Positions 1 to 10,222 of a DNA stretch of 64,000 bases are shown here, one piece after another. Location of the stretch: the NCBI RefSeq assembly GCF_018687715.1, contig NC_056760.1, positions 42,292,501 to 42,356,500 on the forward strand, written 5' to 3'. Numbering within the stretch: the stretch's first letter is position 1; every line of letters begins with the position of its first letter. Source of the DNA: Carya illinoinensis (taxonomy: Eukaryota; Streptophyta; Magnoliopsida; Fagales; Juglandaceae). The notes under the pieces are model-generated. The model was not told the origin of the DNA, searched no databases, and saw only the letters and a program-made list of their open reading frames with translations. Position numbers and translations under genes: made by a program.

Positions 1-2
1 TT

Positions 3-1756
3 GTGATTGTGCCTGATTGGAGTCAACCTTTTGAAATTATGTGCGATGCAAGTGACTTTGCAATTGGAGCAGTGTTGGGCCAAAGGCGAGACAAGCTGTT
101 TAGAGCCATCTATTATGCAAGCCGGACATTGAATGAAGCTCAATTAAATTATACAACAACTGAGAAGGAGATGCTTGCCGTGGTGTTTGCTTGTGACAAA
201 TTTCGGTCCTACCTCATTGGGACAAAGGTGATAGTGTTCACTGATCATGCAGCACTTCGCTATTTGTTTGGCAAGAAGGATGCTAAGCCTAGGCTAATTC
301 GTTGGATCCTCCTTCTTCAAGAATTTGATTTGGAAATTCGCGACAAGAAGGGAAGTGAAAATTTAGTGGCTGACCATCTCTCTCGGTTAGAGCAAGAGGA
401 AGAAAGACTAGATTCAGTGGTCCAAGAGGCATTCCCTAATGAGCAGTTGTTTGCATGTGAGATCAAGCTTCCGTGGTATGCTGATATTGTTAATTATCTA
501 GCTTGTAAGGTTTTACCACCTGATCTTACTTACCATCAACGTAAGAAATTTTTGCATGATGTGAATCACTATCTTTGGGATGAGCCTTTGTTGTTCAAAA
601 GATGCACCGATCAAATCATGAGAAGATGTGTGCCGGAAGAAGAGATGCAAGACATCCTCCATCATTGTCATTCCTCATCATATGGAGGACACTTTGGAGC
701 CACCCGTACAGCAGCTAAAGTACTTCAAAGTGGGTTCTTTTGGCCTTCCATTTTTCGTGATAGTTACACTTTGGTGAAAACTTGTGACCGGTGCCAACGT
801 ATGGGAAATATTTCAAGGCGCCATGAGTTACCATTGAAAGGTATCTTAGAAGTTGAGTTGTTTGATGTTTGGGGAATAGATTTTATGGGGCCTTTCCTCC
901 TTCTTTTGGTTTTGCATATATCTTGCTAGCAGTTGACTATGTGTCAAAATGGGTGGAAGCAATTGCTACAACAACAAATGATGCAAAGGTAGTGCTCAAA
1001 TTTCTGCACAAGAACATATTCACAAGATTTGGCACTCCACGAGCTATTATTAGTGATGAAGGGACTCACTTTTGCAACAAGTTATTTGAGAATCTTCTGT
1101 CTAAATATGGTGTGAAGCACAAGATAGCACTTGCTTACCATCCTCAAACTAATGGTCAAGCTGAAATTTCAAATAAAGAGATCAAGAACATCCTTGAGAA
1201 GACGGTCAAAATCAATAGAAAGGATTGGGCGAAGAAGCTTGATGATGCTTTGTGGGCATACCGTACAGCCTTTAAAACACCTATCGGGATGTCTCCATAC
1301 CGATTAGTGTTTGGAAAGGCATGTCATCTTCCTGTAGAGTTGGAGCATAGAGCTTATTGGGCTGTGAAAAAGTTTAACTTTGATTTGAAGGCAGCAGGTG
1401 AAAAGCGACTTCTTCAATTGAATGAGATGGAAGAGTTTCGGAATGATGCATATGAAAATGCCAAGATCTATAAAGAAAGGACGAAGAAGTGGCATGATAA
1501 ACAGATTCTTAGGCGAGAGTTTGCTCCAGGACAACAAGTTTTACTCTTCAATTCACGACTCAAACTCTTTCCAGGAAAGTTGAAATCAAGATGGACGGGT
1601 CCTTATACAATTCATGAAGTTTCCTCTTTTGGAGCAGTAGATTTGAAGGATAAGACTGGGAACATTTTCAGAGTTAATGGTCAGAGATTGAAGCACTACT
1701 ATGGAGAGCAAATGGAGAGGAACTATGCATTTATTCCTCTTGGAGATCCTAATTGA
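3..1756 (+). pseudogene. Athila-type Ty3 retrotransposon pol, RNase H to integrase, frameshifted
   Basis: This is the 3' part of a Ty3/gypsy polyprotein; the window opens inside RNase H. RNase H is visible through the DASD motif near residue 16 and TDHAAL near residue 80. The integrase zinc-binding region follows (HHCHSSS...GGH, then CDRC), then the core with [16 protein letters not shown] and GQAE, so all three D, D and E positions are present. The wording is typical of the Athila lineage. The reading frame breaks once near 890-905: the first frame ends at 929 and the second, overlapping from 869, runs to 1756. The break looks like a one-base loss in a pyrimidine run, so this copy cannot make a full integrase. 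Gag, protease and most of RT lie outside the window. Confidence 0.9.
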
Positions 1757-3437
1757 TGATCATTGAAAAGTCTGGCTGTAGACTTTAAAACAAGCGCTTA
1801 TGGGAGGCAACCCATAGATCTATCTTTATTTCTTTCATTTATTTTATCATCTTTATTTATTTAAGTTTTAATAAACTGGTTTTTGATGCAGGTTTATTTA
1901 GCAAGAATAAAGAGCTGGAAAATTTTTAAACCTCGGAAGGTTCACCATGAAACCAGGGAAGTTCCTTTATTTCTTCAATCCTTTTTACTTTTGCATCACA
2001 ATGAGGACATTGTTTAGTTTAAGTTTGGGGGTGTAAACTCCTATAATCATTTGATCCTCTTGTTTTCTAAGTCTTGGGTTGTTGATGGGTTGTTTGAGTC
2101 TCTTACCAAGCATGCATTGGAGTAAGATTGAATTCTCTATGACTCTGAAATTTGTGATTGAAGATGGTTTTGAGAAAAATTTTCAAAAATTTCTTTTATG
2201 TCAAGTGAAGTTTTGTGGGTACTTTGGTTTAAATCTTTGACCTTGAACACAATTGAGCACATAGTCGTTTTTCTCTTATTCCATTTTGCTTATGAAGAGA
2301 AGAAGTTGAATTAATTGAAAGAGGGAGGTTCGATTTTGCTTTGCTCTAGAATCCATTGATGGGTCCTTGAGGCGAAATCCTAGTCGAGACCAAATATTAG
2401 AGAAATGATCTAGGCATTTCTTTGGCATAACCAAAAAGCTTTCCCAGCCGTCCTAAATGTCATGCCATCATTACATGGTGTGTTTCCATAGTCAACCCCC
2501 TTGAGCCTTCATGAGCCTTTATTGATTCTTTAAACTACATAAACCATGCCCGCTCTAAGCCTGAAAAACAATGAATCTACCGTTGATAGTTTGAGAAAAT
2601 ACTTTGGTGGAGAGTTACATTTAAAAGAGAAAATTGGTTTCATGATGAAACGTATTATGTTTGCTCTATTTGATCAAAGAAAAAGAAGAAGAAGAAAGGA
2701 AGTTAAAAAAAAAAAAAAGAAAAAAAAAGAAAAGAGAAAAAGAAAAAAAAAAAGAAAAAGAAAAAGAAAAGAAAAGAAAAAAGAAGTCGCCAAGCGGAAA
2801 GTGAATTACCTCAAATTTTGTTAAGGGAAGTGTTGGTATTACATCAGTGATTACAGCAATTATAATGCCACAAGCATGAGCATATTGCCAAGAAAGAGCT
2901 ATGATTTGAATCATGTGAGTTTCTTTTTTAATGTTCTTTTCACCAAGTATTTTCCCAGTTTGTTTAATCTCCCATATCCAGTTCTTTCTTAACCCTCACC
3001 CTGTGGCCTATCATTACAACCTTAATAAAGACCTTTTGATCTTTGATTTTGGTGTTGACTACATTAGTGGAGAGGATTTCTGAAAATTGGACTTATGGGG
3101 TTAAGTTTTAAGAGAATTCTTCTGATTTTGGTTGTTCTACTTTTATCTGAGTTTGCAGGTGGTTTGAGGTTAAATTGACTATATCACACACACACTCAAG
3201 GTCTTAGCTTTAGGTTGAAGTAAACACCTAACTCTTGCTTGACAAATTGCAAAATTTTTGATTGATTTTCTTGCTATCTTTGATGTTAAAAGAGTAAGAT
3301 ACTAGAGATGAAATCTAAATTCATAAAAGCTTGGTGAGTGATGATACTTCTCTTTGAGGTCGAGTTGATATTGCCTAAACTATCATTTGTTTTTCTTTTT
3401 GTTTGAGGACAAACAAAGTTGTAAGTTTGGGGATATT
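1757..3437 (+). other. Non-coding 3' internal region of the Athila-type element, ending in its polypurine tract
   Basis: No convincing gene lies here. Downstream of integrase, the GGGAGGCAACCCATAG segment (1801-1816) and the repeated AAGTTTGGGG motif (about 2019 and 3423) are usual for Athila/Tat 3' regions. A long A/G-only tract at about 2681-2785 creates a lysine-rich spurious frame. The segment ends with a purine-rich stretch at about 3413-3433, just before the LTR, which probably acts as the plus-strand primer site. An env-like ORF, sometimes seen here in Athila elements, is not recognisable. Confidence 0.7.
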
Positions 3438-3477
3438 TGATGGCTTGCAAAATTTCATATTGCAGATTTTACAAGTT

Positions 3478-3713
3478 CGCTCGAGCGGAGGCTTTTGGCC
3501 GCTCGAGCGAATTCAGGCAGATTCAAACGCTCGACTGCCGCTCGACAGGGAGCTCGAGCAGGTTGCTGAAAAACGAAGATCGCTCGAGCGGAGACATTGG
3601 CCGCTCGAGCGAAATCAGGCAGAGTCGAACGCTCGATGTGCGCTCGATAGGACGCTCGAGCGAAATCAGGCAGAGTCGAACGCTCGACGCGCGCTCGACA
3701 CCCCGCTCGAGCG
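3478..3713 (+). repeat. Array of CGCTCGAGCG palindromes in the LTR U3
   Basis: The 10-bp palindrome CGCTCGAGCG occurs perfectly at 3478, 3500, 3581, 3602, 3653 and 3704, with degenerate copies (CGCTCGA) between. The last three are exactly 51 bp apart and sit in a tandem 51-bp unit. The array ends about 45 bp upstream of the TATA box, so it occupies the enhancer position of the LTR. Confidence 0.85.
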
Positions 3714-3757
3714 AACATCGTATTTTGACAGATTTTAAGTTTTCCGCCGTGGGACCA

Positions 3758-3764
3758 TATAAAA
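3758..3764 (+). promoter_or_regulatory. TATA box of the Athila-type LTR
   Basis: TATAAAA follows a GC-richer stretch and precedes a pyrimidine-rich start region. Its position inside the LTR fits the U3/R promoter. Confidence 0.6.
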
Positions 3765-4759
3765 GGCCATTCTTCACTCTAGAGCCGCGAGTTTTGACTG
3801 GAGAACACTTCTTGGGAGAGAAAAACACAGTTAGAGGGATTCAATTCATCTGTTTTGGAGACGGAATTCCAATTTATTGCACGTACGTTGGATTCATACA
3901 CGAGCACGGACGGGAGAAAGGCGTTGAATCATTCCCTTGAGCTTTTGACGACCAGTTGAGGCTGCAAGGAGGATTTTTCAGTGTTTATTTTCTTCTTCCC
4001 ATCTTCTCAGAACAATTATGGTGAATTCGTTTATGTTGAATTCCAATTCTAGCATGAGCTAAATTTTCTTCTTTCTAGGAAAACGATGTAACCTAATTCC
4101 GAACTATGCTTGTTTGTCCATGCTAATTTAATGCAATTCTCTCTTTGTTTATCTGATTTATTCTGAGTTTAATGCTTCTAATTAACTGGCCACTGATTAG
4201 ATGATTGTTAATCTTGTGATTTGCTATCGAAATAGGGAATCATAGGGTAGATCTTGGATATTTCAGCATAGGTAAGTATAGAGATCGAAAGACTTGTATG
4301 AACCTGTGTAGTAATTAAATCATTGGTCTTATTGCGTTCTTGATTATTTAATTTGCATACTCTTGTGTGAATTGATAAACTAGAATCACTTCCAATTGAC
4401 TATCGAAAGAGGCTTTTGGATGAATTAGAGATTTGCTAATAGACAAAAGAGGTTTAAGTTAAATTAGCTGGATGAGAAAAGCATAGTGAAGAATTATGGT
4501 GAAATCGATTTCCTAGAAGTTTTCTTCCCTATTTAATTTGATCTTCAAACATCAGTTTTACGTTCTTTGCTTATTTTTCTTGAGTTGATCTAGTTTTATT
4601 TGCTACTACAAAAACCTTAGCGATTCCTCTAGATAAAATTGAGATTAGCATAATTTTGGTATTTGGCAAGAGTAAGGTACCAATCCCTGAGGACGATACT
4701 CTTCTTATTACTTTACTATAAAACTACGATACTGTGCACTTGCAGTTTTGCACCGGTCA

Positions 4760-5430
4760 GGAAACTAAGCTCGTAGGAGCTGTTCCGGTGGTCGTTGGAG
4801 GCCGGAAATGGGTGGGTTAGGACGGAAAGGAGTCGGTGATGAAGTGGTGAAGAAATGGTGGCCGGAGGTGGAGCGACGGCGGCGGATCAGAGCCAAAATC
4901 GTGCGGCTTTGTTGGACTTTTTCTGGTCGAATGGCCGGCCGGTTGGGGGTGAGCTTGGGTGGGGTGGTGCGCCGGAGGGAGAGGAAGAGAATGGGACCGG
5001 TGGGGGGCCGATTGGTGGCCGGACGGCGGCGGTCTGAGCTGAAGAAGGGGACGCCGGCGTGAGGGAGAGGGAGGAGAGAGAGAGCTCGGGGGGGTCCGAA
5101 CGCGGGGAGAGAGAAGAGAGAAAAGAAAAAGAAAAAAAAAGAAAAAGAAAGGAAAAAGAAAAGAAGGGAAAAAGAAAAAAGAAAAAAAGAGAAAAAGGAA
5201 AAAGATGTGAAAAGAAATGAGGTCCAATCCTCATTCCGGGAAACGAAACTAAACCGCCAAAAAGATTAAAAACCACAAAACAACTTAAAGAAATAAAACA
5301 CAACATCCAATAAATTAAATTAAATTAAAACCCAATTTTAAAACGCAAATAAATTAAAATAATTAACTGATATATTAATTAAAATAAAAACAATTATTTC
5401 AGCGAAAATACACTTAAAAGCGGGTCATCA
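4760..5430 (-). repeat. Inverted LTR fragment of a second Ty3-type element
   Basis: Read on the minus strand this begins TGATGACCCGCTTTTAAGTG, a common start for chromovirus-type LTRs, followed by an AT-rich stretch and a long pyrimidine tract (a purine tract at about 5060-5215 on the plus strand). The GC-rich part at 4770-5060 gives only low-complexity frames. Its left edge touches the Athila LTR end, so the Athila element probably inserted into it. No coding sequence is recognised. Confidence 0.45.
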
Positions 5431-5432
5431 CA

Positions 5433-5788
5433 AAAGTGGCTTATTTTCTACTTAGGCAGGGTGAGGAGAGGGTGGATTGTACTTATATAACTACTGATGA
5501 ATTGCCTCTTCTTGTTAGAAGTTTGCTTCGGTTGGATTTTTTTGGTTTACCTAGTATTAGACTGTGATTATTGCTTTATTATTTAGATTATTGTATTCAT
5601 TTATGGTTTGTTGTTTAGTTTTAATGTATAGGTGGTTTATTAAAGTTTTTCTTGATGTATGGGATGGTTTTTTTCTGATAAGTTGTAAATCTCAAGTGTC
5701 CTGCTTGTTACCACTATATTCCTCGCCATAAGTCAGGGTAATTAATAAATTTGGGGTACCGTTCTTTTCTCTAAAAAAAAAAAAAAAA
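5433..5788 (+). mobile_element. 5'-truncated LINE 3' end with poly-A tail
   Basis: A short open frame (5436-5567, 43 codons, starting VAYFLLRQGEER) resembles the C-terminus of a plant LINE RNase H region. It is followed by a ~200-bp 3' UTR with AATAAA-like words and a 16-A tail at 5773-5788. Upstream coding sequence is replaced by the inverted LTR fragment. Confidence 0.55.
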
Positions 5789-6068
5789 CAGATATTATAT
5801 TGCATTGAACAATGTAATTTTTTTTTCTTTAAATATTTTTTAAATCACTTTAGATATTTAAAAAAAATTACAAATTTAGTAAAAAAATATTTCCTTAATC
5901 ATTAAGTAAAAAAAATTAAAAATAAATATGAAAATACAATTTGGTAAAAAAATTGAAAAGAGAATAGTGTTTCTCCTTTCTCAAAAAGCAAATAAACAAG
6001 CGTAATGCTTGGGGGCATTGATGGTTTCAATTTCTAACTTCTTTCTACATTCAAGAAAGAAACATTTT

Positions 6069-7480
6069 AGATGATTCACTAAAGCAAAACATTATAAACT
6101 TATGTGTGCATGGGCTTTTGGGACAATGGCGTGGTTATTGAGGCTAGAACCGGAAAGCTCTCAACTTTTTGTGGTCCACAAAGAGATGTAGAAAGAATTT
6201 TAAAGCAAAGGAAAGCAAGGCATTAATATTTTTTTTAGGTTAGAATGGAAATGCATTCACATTTTCTAAAGCAAAGTATTGAAGATTTTGAGAAGACTTG
6301 TTAAACTAAAGCAAAGTACCAAATGGTAATGCAATCGTTAGCCATCGTTGTGCTAAGCAATTTATTTATTTATTTTATGTGTTTACTTTATTAAATAATT
6401 GCATGCATGATTGATGTCTAACCAATTTATTCAAGTGAATTGGTAGATATTTCTGTATATATGTAGGAGTACTTGGATAATTTCATAGATGATTCACTAA
6501 ACTAAAGCAAAACGTTATAAACTAATATATGCATGTGGGACAATGGCGTGATCATTGAAGCTAGAACCAGAAAGCTTTAAACTTTTTGTCATCTACAACG
6601 AGCTAGGTGTAGGAAGACTTCTAAAGCAAAGGAAAGCAAAGTATGGAAGACTTTGAGTAGACTCGTTAAACTAAAACAAAGTAGTAAATGGTAACACAAT
6701 CGTTACCAATCGTTGTGTTAAGCAATTTATTTATTTACTATATGTGCTTACTTTATTAAATAATTTGATGCATTGTTCAAGTGAATTGATAGATATTTCC
6801 GTATATATATAGAAGTACTTAGATAATCTCATAGATGATTCACTAAACTAAAGCAAAACGTTATAAAGTTATGTATGCATGGGCTCTTGGGACAATGGCG
6901 TGGTTATTGAGGCTAGAACCGGAAAGCTTTCAACTTTTTGTCGTCCACGAAGAGATGTAAGAAGACTTCTAAAGCAAAGGAAAGCAAAGTATGGAAGACT
7001 TTGAGAAGACTTGTTAAACTAAAGCAAAGTAGCAAATCGTAACTCATCGTTGTGTTAAGCAATTTATTTATTTACTTTGTGTTTACTTTATTAAATAATT
7101 GCATGCACGATTGATATTTAACCAATTTATTCAAGTGAATTCGTAGATATTTCCGTGTTTATATAGAAATACTTGGATAATTTCGTAGATGATTCACTAA
7201 GCTAAAGCAAAACGTTATAAACTAATATATGCATGGGCTCTTGGGACAATGGCGTGGTTGTTGAGGCCAGAATTGGAAAGCTCTCAACTTTTTGTGGTCC
7301 AACAAGAGTTGTAGGAAGAATTTTAAAGCAAAGGAAAGCAAGGCATTAATATTTTTTTAGGTTAGAATGGAAATGCATTCACATTTTCTGCGTTCACTAA
7401 CAAACTTTGAGAAGACTTTTTAAACTATGCAAATTAGCAAACGGTAATTGCGCTTGGTTTTGTTCGATAAATCAACCATA
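6069..7480 (+). repeat. Four tandem units of ~350-420 bp upstream of the RLP gene (block A)
   Basis: Units start with AGATGATTCACTAA at 6069, 6487, 6833 and 7187 (spacings 418, 346 and 354). They share further blocks such as GGGACAATGGCGTGG and AAAGCAAAGGAAAGCAA. No unit holds a credible reading frame. The stretch 5789-6068 before it has AT-rich sequence and a piece (about 5985-6060) that recurs at 9875-9960. Units 3 and 4 have counterparts at 38577 and 38931 in block B. Confidence 0.85.
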
Positions 7481-8099
7481 TCACCAACTACACGGTCAAT
7501 CAGACAGCATTTATGCTCTTTTTGGATAATATTAAAAAATAATATTTTAATAATATTTTATTCAAATTTAATCTAAAATCATTTCATCTCATATCACTAT
7601 TAAGCTGCACCTAATAATATTAAACCTTTTGGTAACGACTTGTTTTTGTTTAATAAATCAACCAAATCATAAACCAGACAGCATTCATTAGGAATTAAAA
7701 TTGTCAGTAGATGAGCTCATGAGCTTTTCCAGGAAGAGTAGTTAGTGGATGGTCCTACAGCTCTAACAACCAAATGTTAGGGAAAGATTTCGTTGAAATT
7801 AAAATTACATTTTCGTGCCAAAAGTAACTGTAAGACTTTTCTTTTGTTTGTGAAATTGAAAATCCGGTCAATATATAGTTGGTAACTTTTCGCTTTTCTG
7901 TTGCTTTAATTTCTTTCACAAGGTTGAGACCATGACCTGATTAAGTACGAAGGTTATTGAGAAATGAGTAATTATTATTAGGCACTATTCTCATAGTATG
8001 GATACGTAATACCCATATCCTATCCTATTCATAGAATGCTATATATGTTAATTAAAATTGAAATTTATATAAACAATTTTAATTATATGACATGTTGCT

Positions 8100-8297
8100 A
8101 TATTGTTTCACCTCATCTCATCTTATCTCATCTCATCATTACAACTTTCTTAAATTTCTACACAAACTATAATAAATAATTCAACTTTTTCAAATCTCAA
8201 TTCAACTTTTTCAAATTTCAAAATAATAATAAAAATATTTTATTTAACTTTTATTTTTCATCTAAAACCATCTCATCTCATTTCCTAATCCAAGCCG
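8100..8297. repeat. MITE-like element (CTCATCTCAT family), copy 1 of block A
   Basis: An AT-rich unit is bounded by repeated CTCATCTCAT words at both ends and by the wording CCTAATCCAAGCCGGGCC at its right edge, the usual shape of a Tourist-like MITE terminus. A counterpart lies at about 39835-40035. Confidence 0.5.
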
Positions 8298-8299
8298 GG

Positions 8300-8665
8300 C
8301 CGTGTTGGATTATTTGGATGTTAAGATTGTTTCATTCCATTTCATCTCATCTCATGTATAACATCACAACATTCAAATATGACTTAAACATAAATATTTT
8401 TAAATTAATCATTATAATTTTTTTAAATTAGTTATTATAATTTTTTCAAATTTTTAAATAAAATGTAAAAAATAATTCTCACTTTTTCAAATTCAAAAAC
8501 GAATATATTATTACAAAATTATATTATAATAATATTTTAACTTTATAATATTTTTATTTAACTTTTTCTCATTTATTTTCTAAAACACAATAAAATATCA
8601 TAATTTAAACTATTTTACTACTATTTACAAATTTTTCATTTCATCTCATTTTTTAAAGTTGCCCT
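8300..8665. repeat. Adjacent MITE-like element, opposite-facing
   Basis: It starts GTTGGATTATTTGGATG and carries CATCTCATCTCATG, an AT-rich core, and CATTTCATCTCAT near its right edge. Together with the preceding unit it forms a back-to-back pair, repeated at about 40038-40395 in block B. Confidence 0.45.
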
Positions 8666-9950
8666 AAAAAATTTGAAAAATTATAGAGTTAGTAGGAGTT
8701 GGGTCCCGATATATATTTTTTTTATAGTGATTAAAATGTGTTTTTAATGAGAATATTAAAAAATAAATGTTTAAAAATATGAAAAAAAAAATCTAAGAAA
8801 AATAAAGATGTGACCTTCTCAAGACCTGTCGTTGGGCTACCCACTACTCAAGAAATTTTTACAAGACTAGTTTAAAGAAAATAGGAAAAGAAAAAGCAAA
8901 AAAGTGAACGATAATCACGTTTGGCGTAAATGACCTGGCGGGTTCTCAACGAAATGCGTGCGGCTGGGTTTATGTGCCGCTTCAATAGTGTATTCAGATC
9001 AAATAAATTTAGATAAAAGGAATAAATAGTTAGAGTGTAAAAGTACTGTGTAACTATTTTGAAAAAAATAAATAAGTATATATGAATTTTTTTTAAAACG
9101 ACTGCATGATATTTAGACACTACATGACTATATGTAATATTATTCTTATTATATTTGTGTGAAAATTTAAAAAAATTATTATAATTAGATGATATAAAAT
9201 GAAATGAAATAAAATATTTTTTATATCCAAACGAGGCCTTAATATTTTACAAAACAAAATAGTCATATAATATGGTACGTAGTTTTCTTCCGTTACTTTC
9301 TTCCACAAGTTTGAGACCATGACCTGAGTAAGTACGAGGGGGTACTATTGAGAACTAAGTAATTATTATTAGGCACTATTCTCAGAATAATGGATACACG
9401 ATACTCATATCCTATCATGGAATGCTATTTCAATTAAAATTAAATATTATATAAGCAATTTTAATTATATAACTTCTGGACTGATTGGGATATGTAAATT
9501 TGAGATGATTCAATTTTTTTTATTTATTTGTTTTCAATGGAATGGGTGAGTTTGATTTGTAGACTAGCTAGTGTGGATGAATTTATTTATTTTAAATTTA
9601 TTTTAAAATTTAAAATTTATAGACTAGTGTGGATGAATTTATGGTATCATCCAAAGGAAATGGAATGTGGTGATTTCAAGCATTTGATTTAATATGGTTT
9701 AATTACAAAAAGATTATATAAAAATAAATTTATAAATTAACATGGTTGAGACACTTTTTTTCAAGAGTGGTCATACAAAAAGTTGGGTAAATCACTTGAA
9801 ATATTTTTTAACCACTAAGTTAAAAAAAAATTAAAAATACAATTCAGTAGAAAAGTTGGGTGAGACTAGTGTTTCTCTTTTCTCAAAAAGCAAATAAACA
9901 AGCGTAATGCTTGGGGCGTTGATGGTTTCAATTTCTAACTTCTTTCTACA

Positions 9951-10145
9951 TTCCACAAAGAGATGTAGGAAGACTTCTAAAGTAAAGGAAAGCAAAGTAG
10001 GGAAGACTTTGAGAGGACTCATTAAAATCAACCCAATCGTAAACCACACGGTCAATCAGACAATATTCACTAATTATACTCTCCGTGGCTCACAGTTCAA
10101 CTATCATCATTGTTCCAATTTGAGCAAAATGTTTGCTGCTTAATC
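9951..10145 (+). promoter_or_regulatory. RLP upstream (promoter-proximal) module, copy 1
   Basis: This segment ends about 80 bp before the RLP start codon. It contains AGAGGACTCATTAAAATCA, AACCACACGGTCAATC and CTCCGTGGCTCACAGTTCA. The same module occurs at about 37985, 41358 and 42390. I see no clear TATA box, so its promoter role is inferred from position and conservation. Confidence 0.5.
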
Positions 10146-10222
10146 ATCTTCTACCTCCCAGTCTCCACCTTCATTAGAATCTTCAATTCCTTATTCTCAA
10201 TTGTCTCTCGTTACAACTTCTA

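Larger units (their letters stand above)
3438..4759 (+). repeat. 3' LTR of the Athila-type element (1322 bp)
   Basis: The LTR begins TGATGG directly after the purine-rich tract and ends TTGCACCGGTCA, giving TG...CA termini. It carries a palindrome-rich upstream part, a TATA box at 3758, and an AT-rich leader-like 3' half. The 5' partner LTR is outside the window, so neither its age nor the target duplication can be read here. Confidence 0.75.
7481..9950. other. AT-rich, MITE-rich spacer upstream of the RLP gene
   Basis: There is no gene. The stretch contains a short Tourist-like fragment (about 7515-7615), two larger MITE-like units listed separately, and simple AT-rich DNA. It matches block B from about 39187 to 41340 almost throughout, apart from small indels. 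Confidence 0.6.

Noticed and set aside
2546..2824. Lysine/arginine-rich open frame and its antisense phenylalanine-rich frame
   Set aside because: Both come from one A/G-only tract; the composition is not protein-like.
3478..3713. Regularly spaced repeats resembling a CRISPR array
   Set aside because: Plant LTR context, palindromic 10-mers with unequal early spacing, no cas genes.
4808..5306. Several overlapping frames in a GC-rich then purine-rich stretch
   Set aside because: Low-complexity sequence inside an LTR fragment; no domain, and frames exist on both strands.
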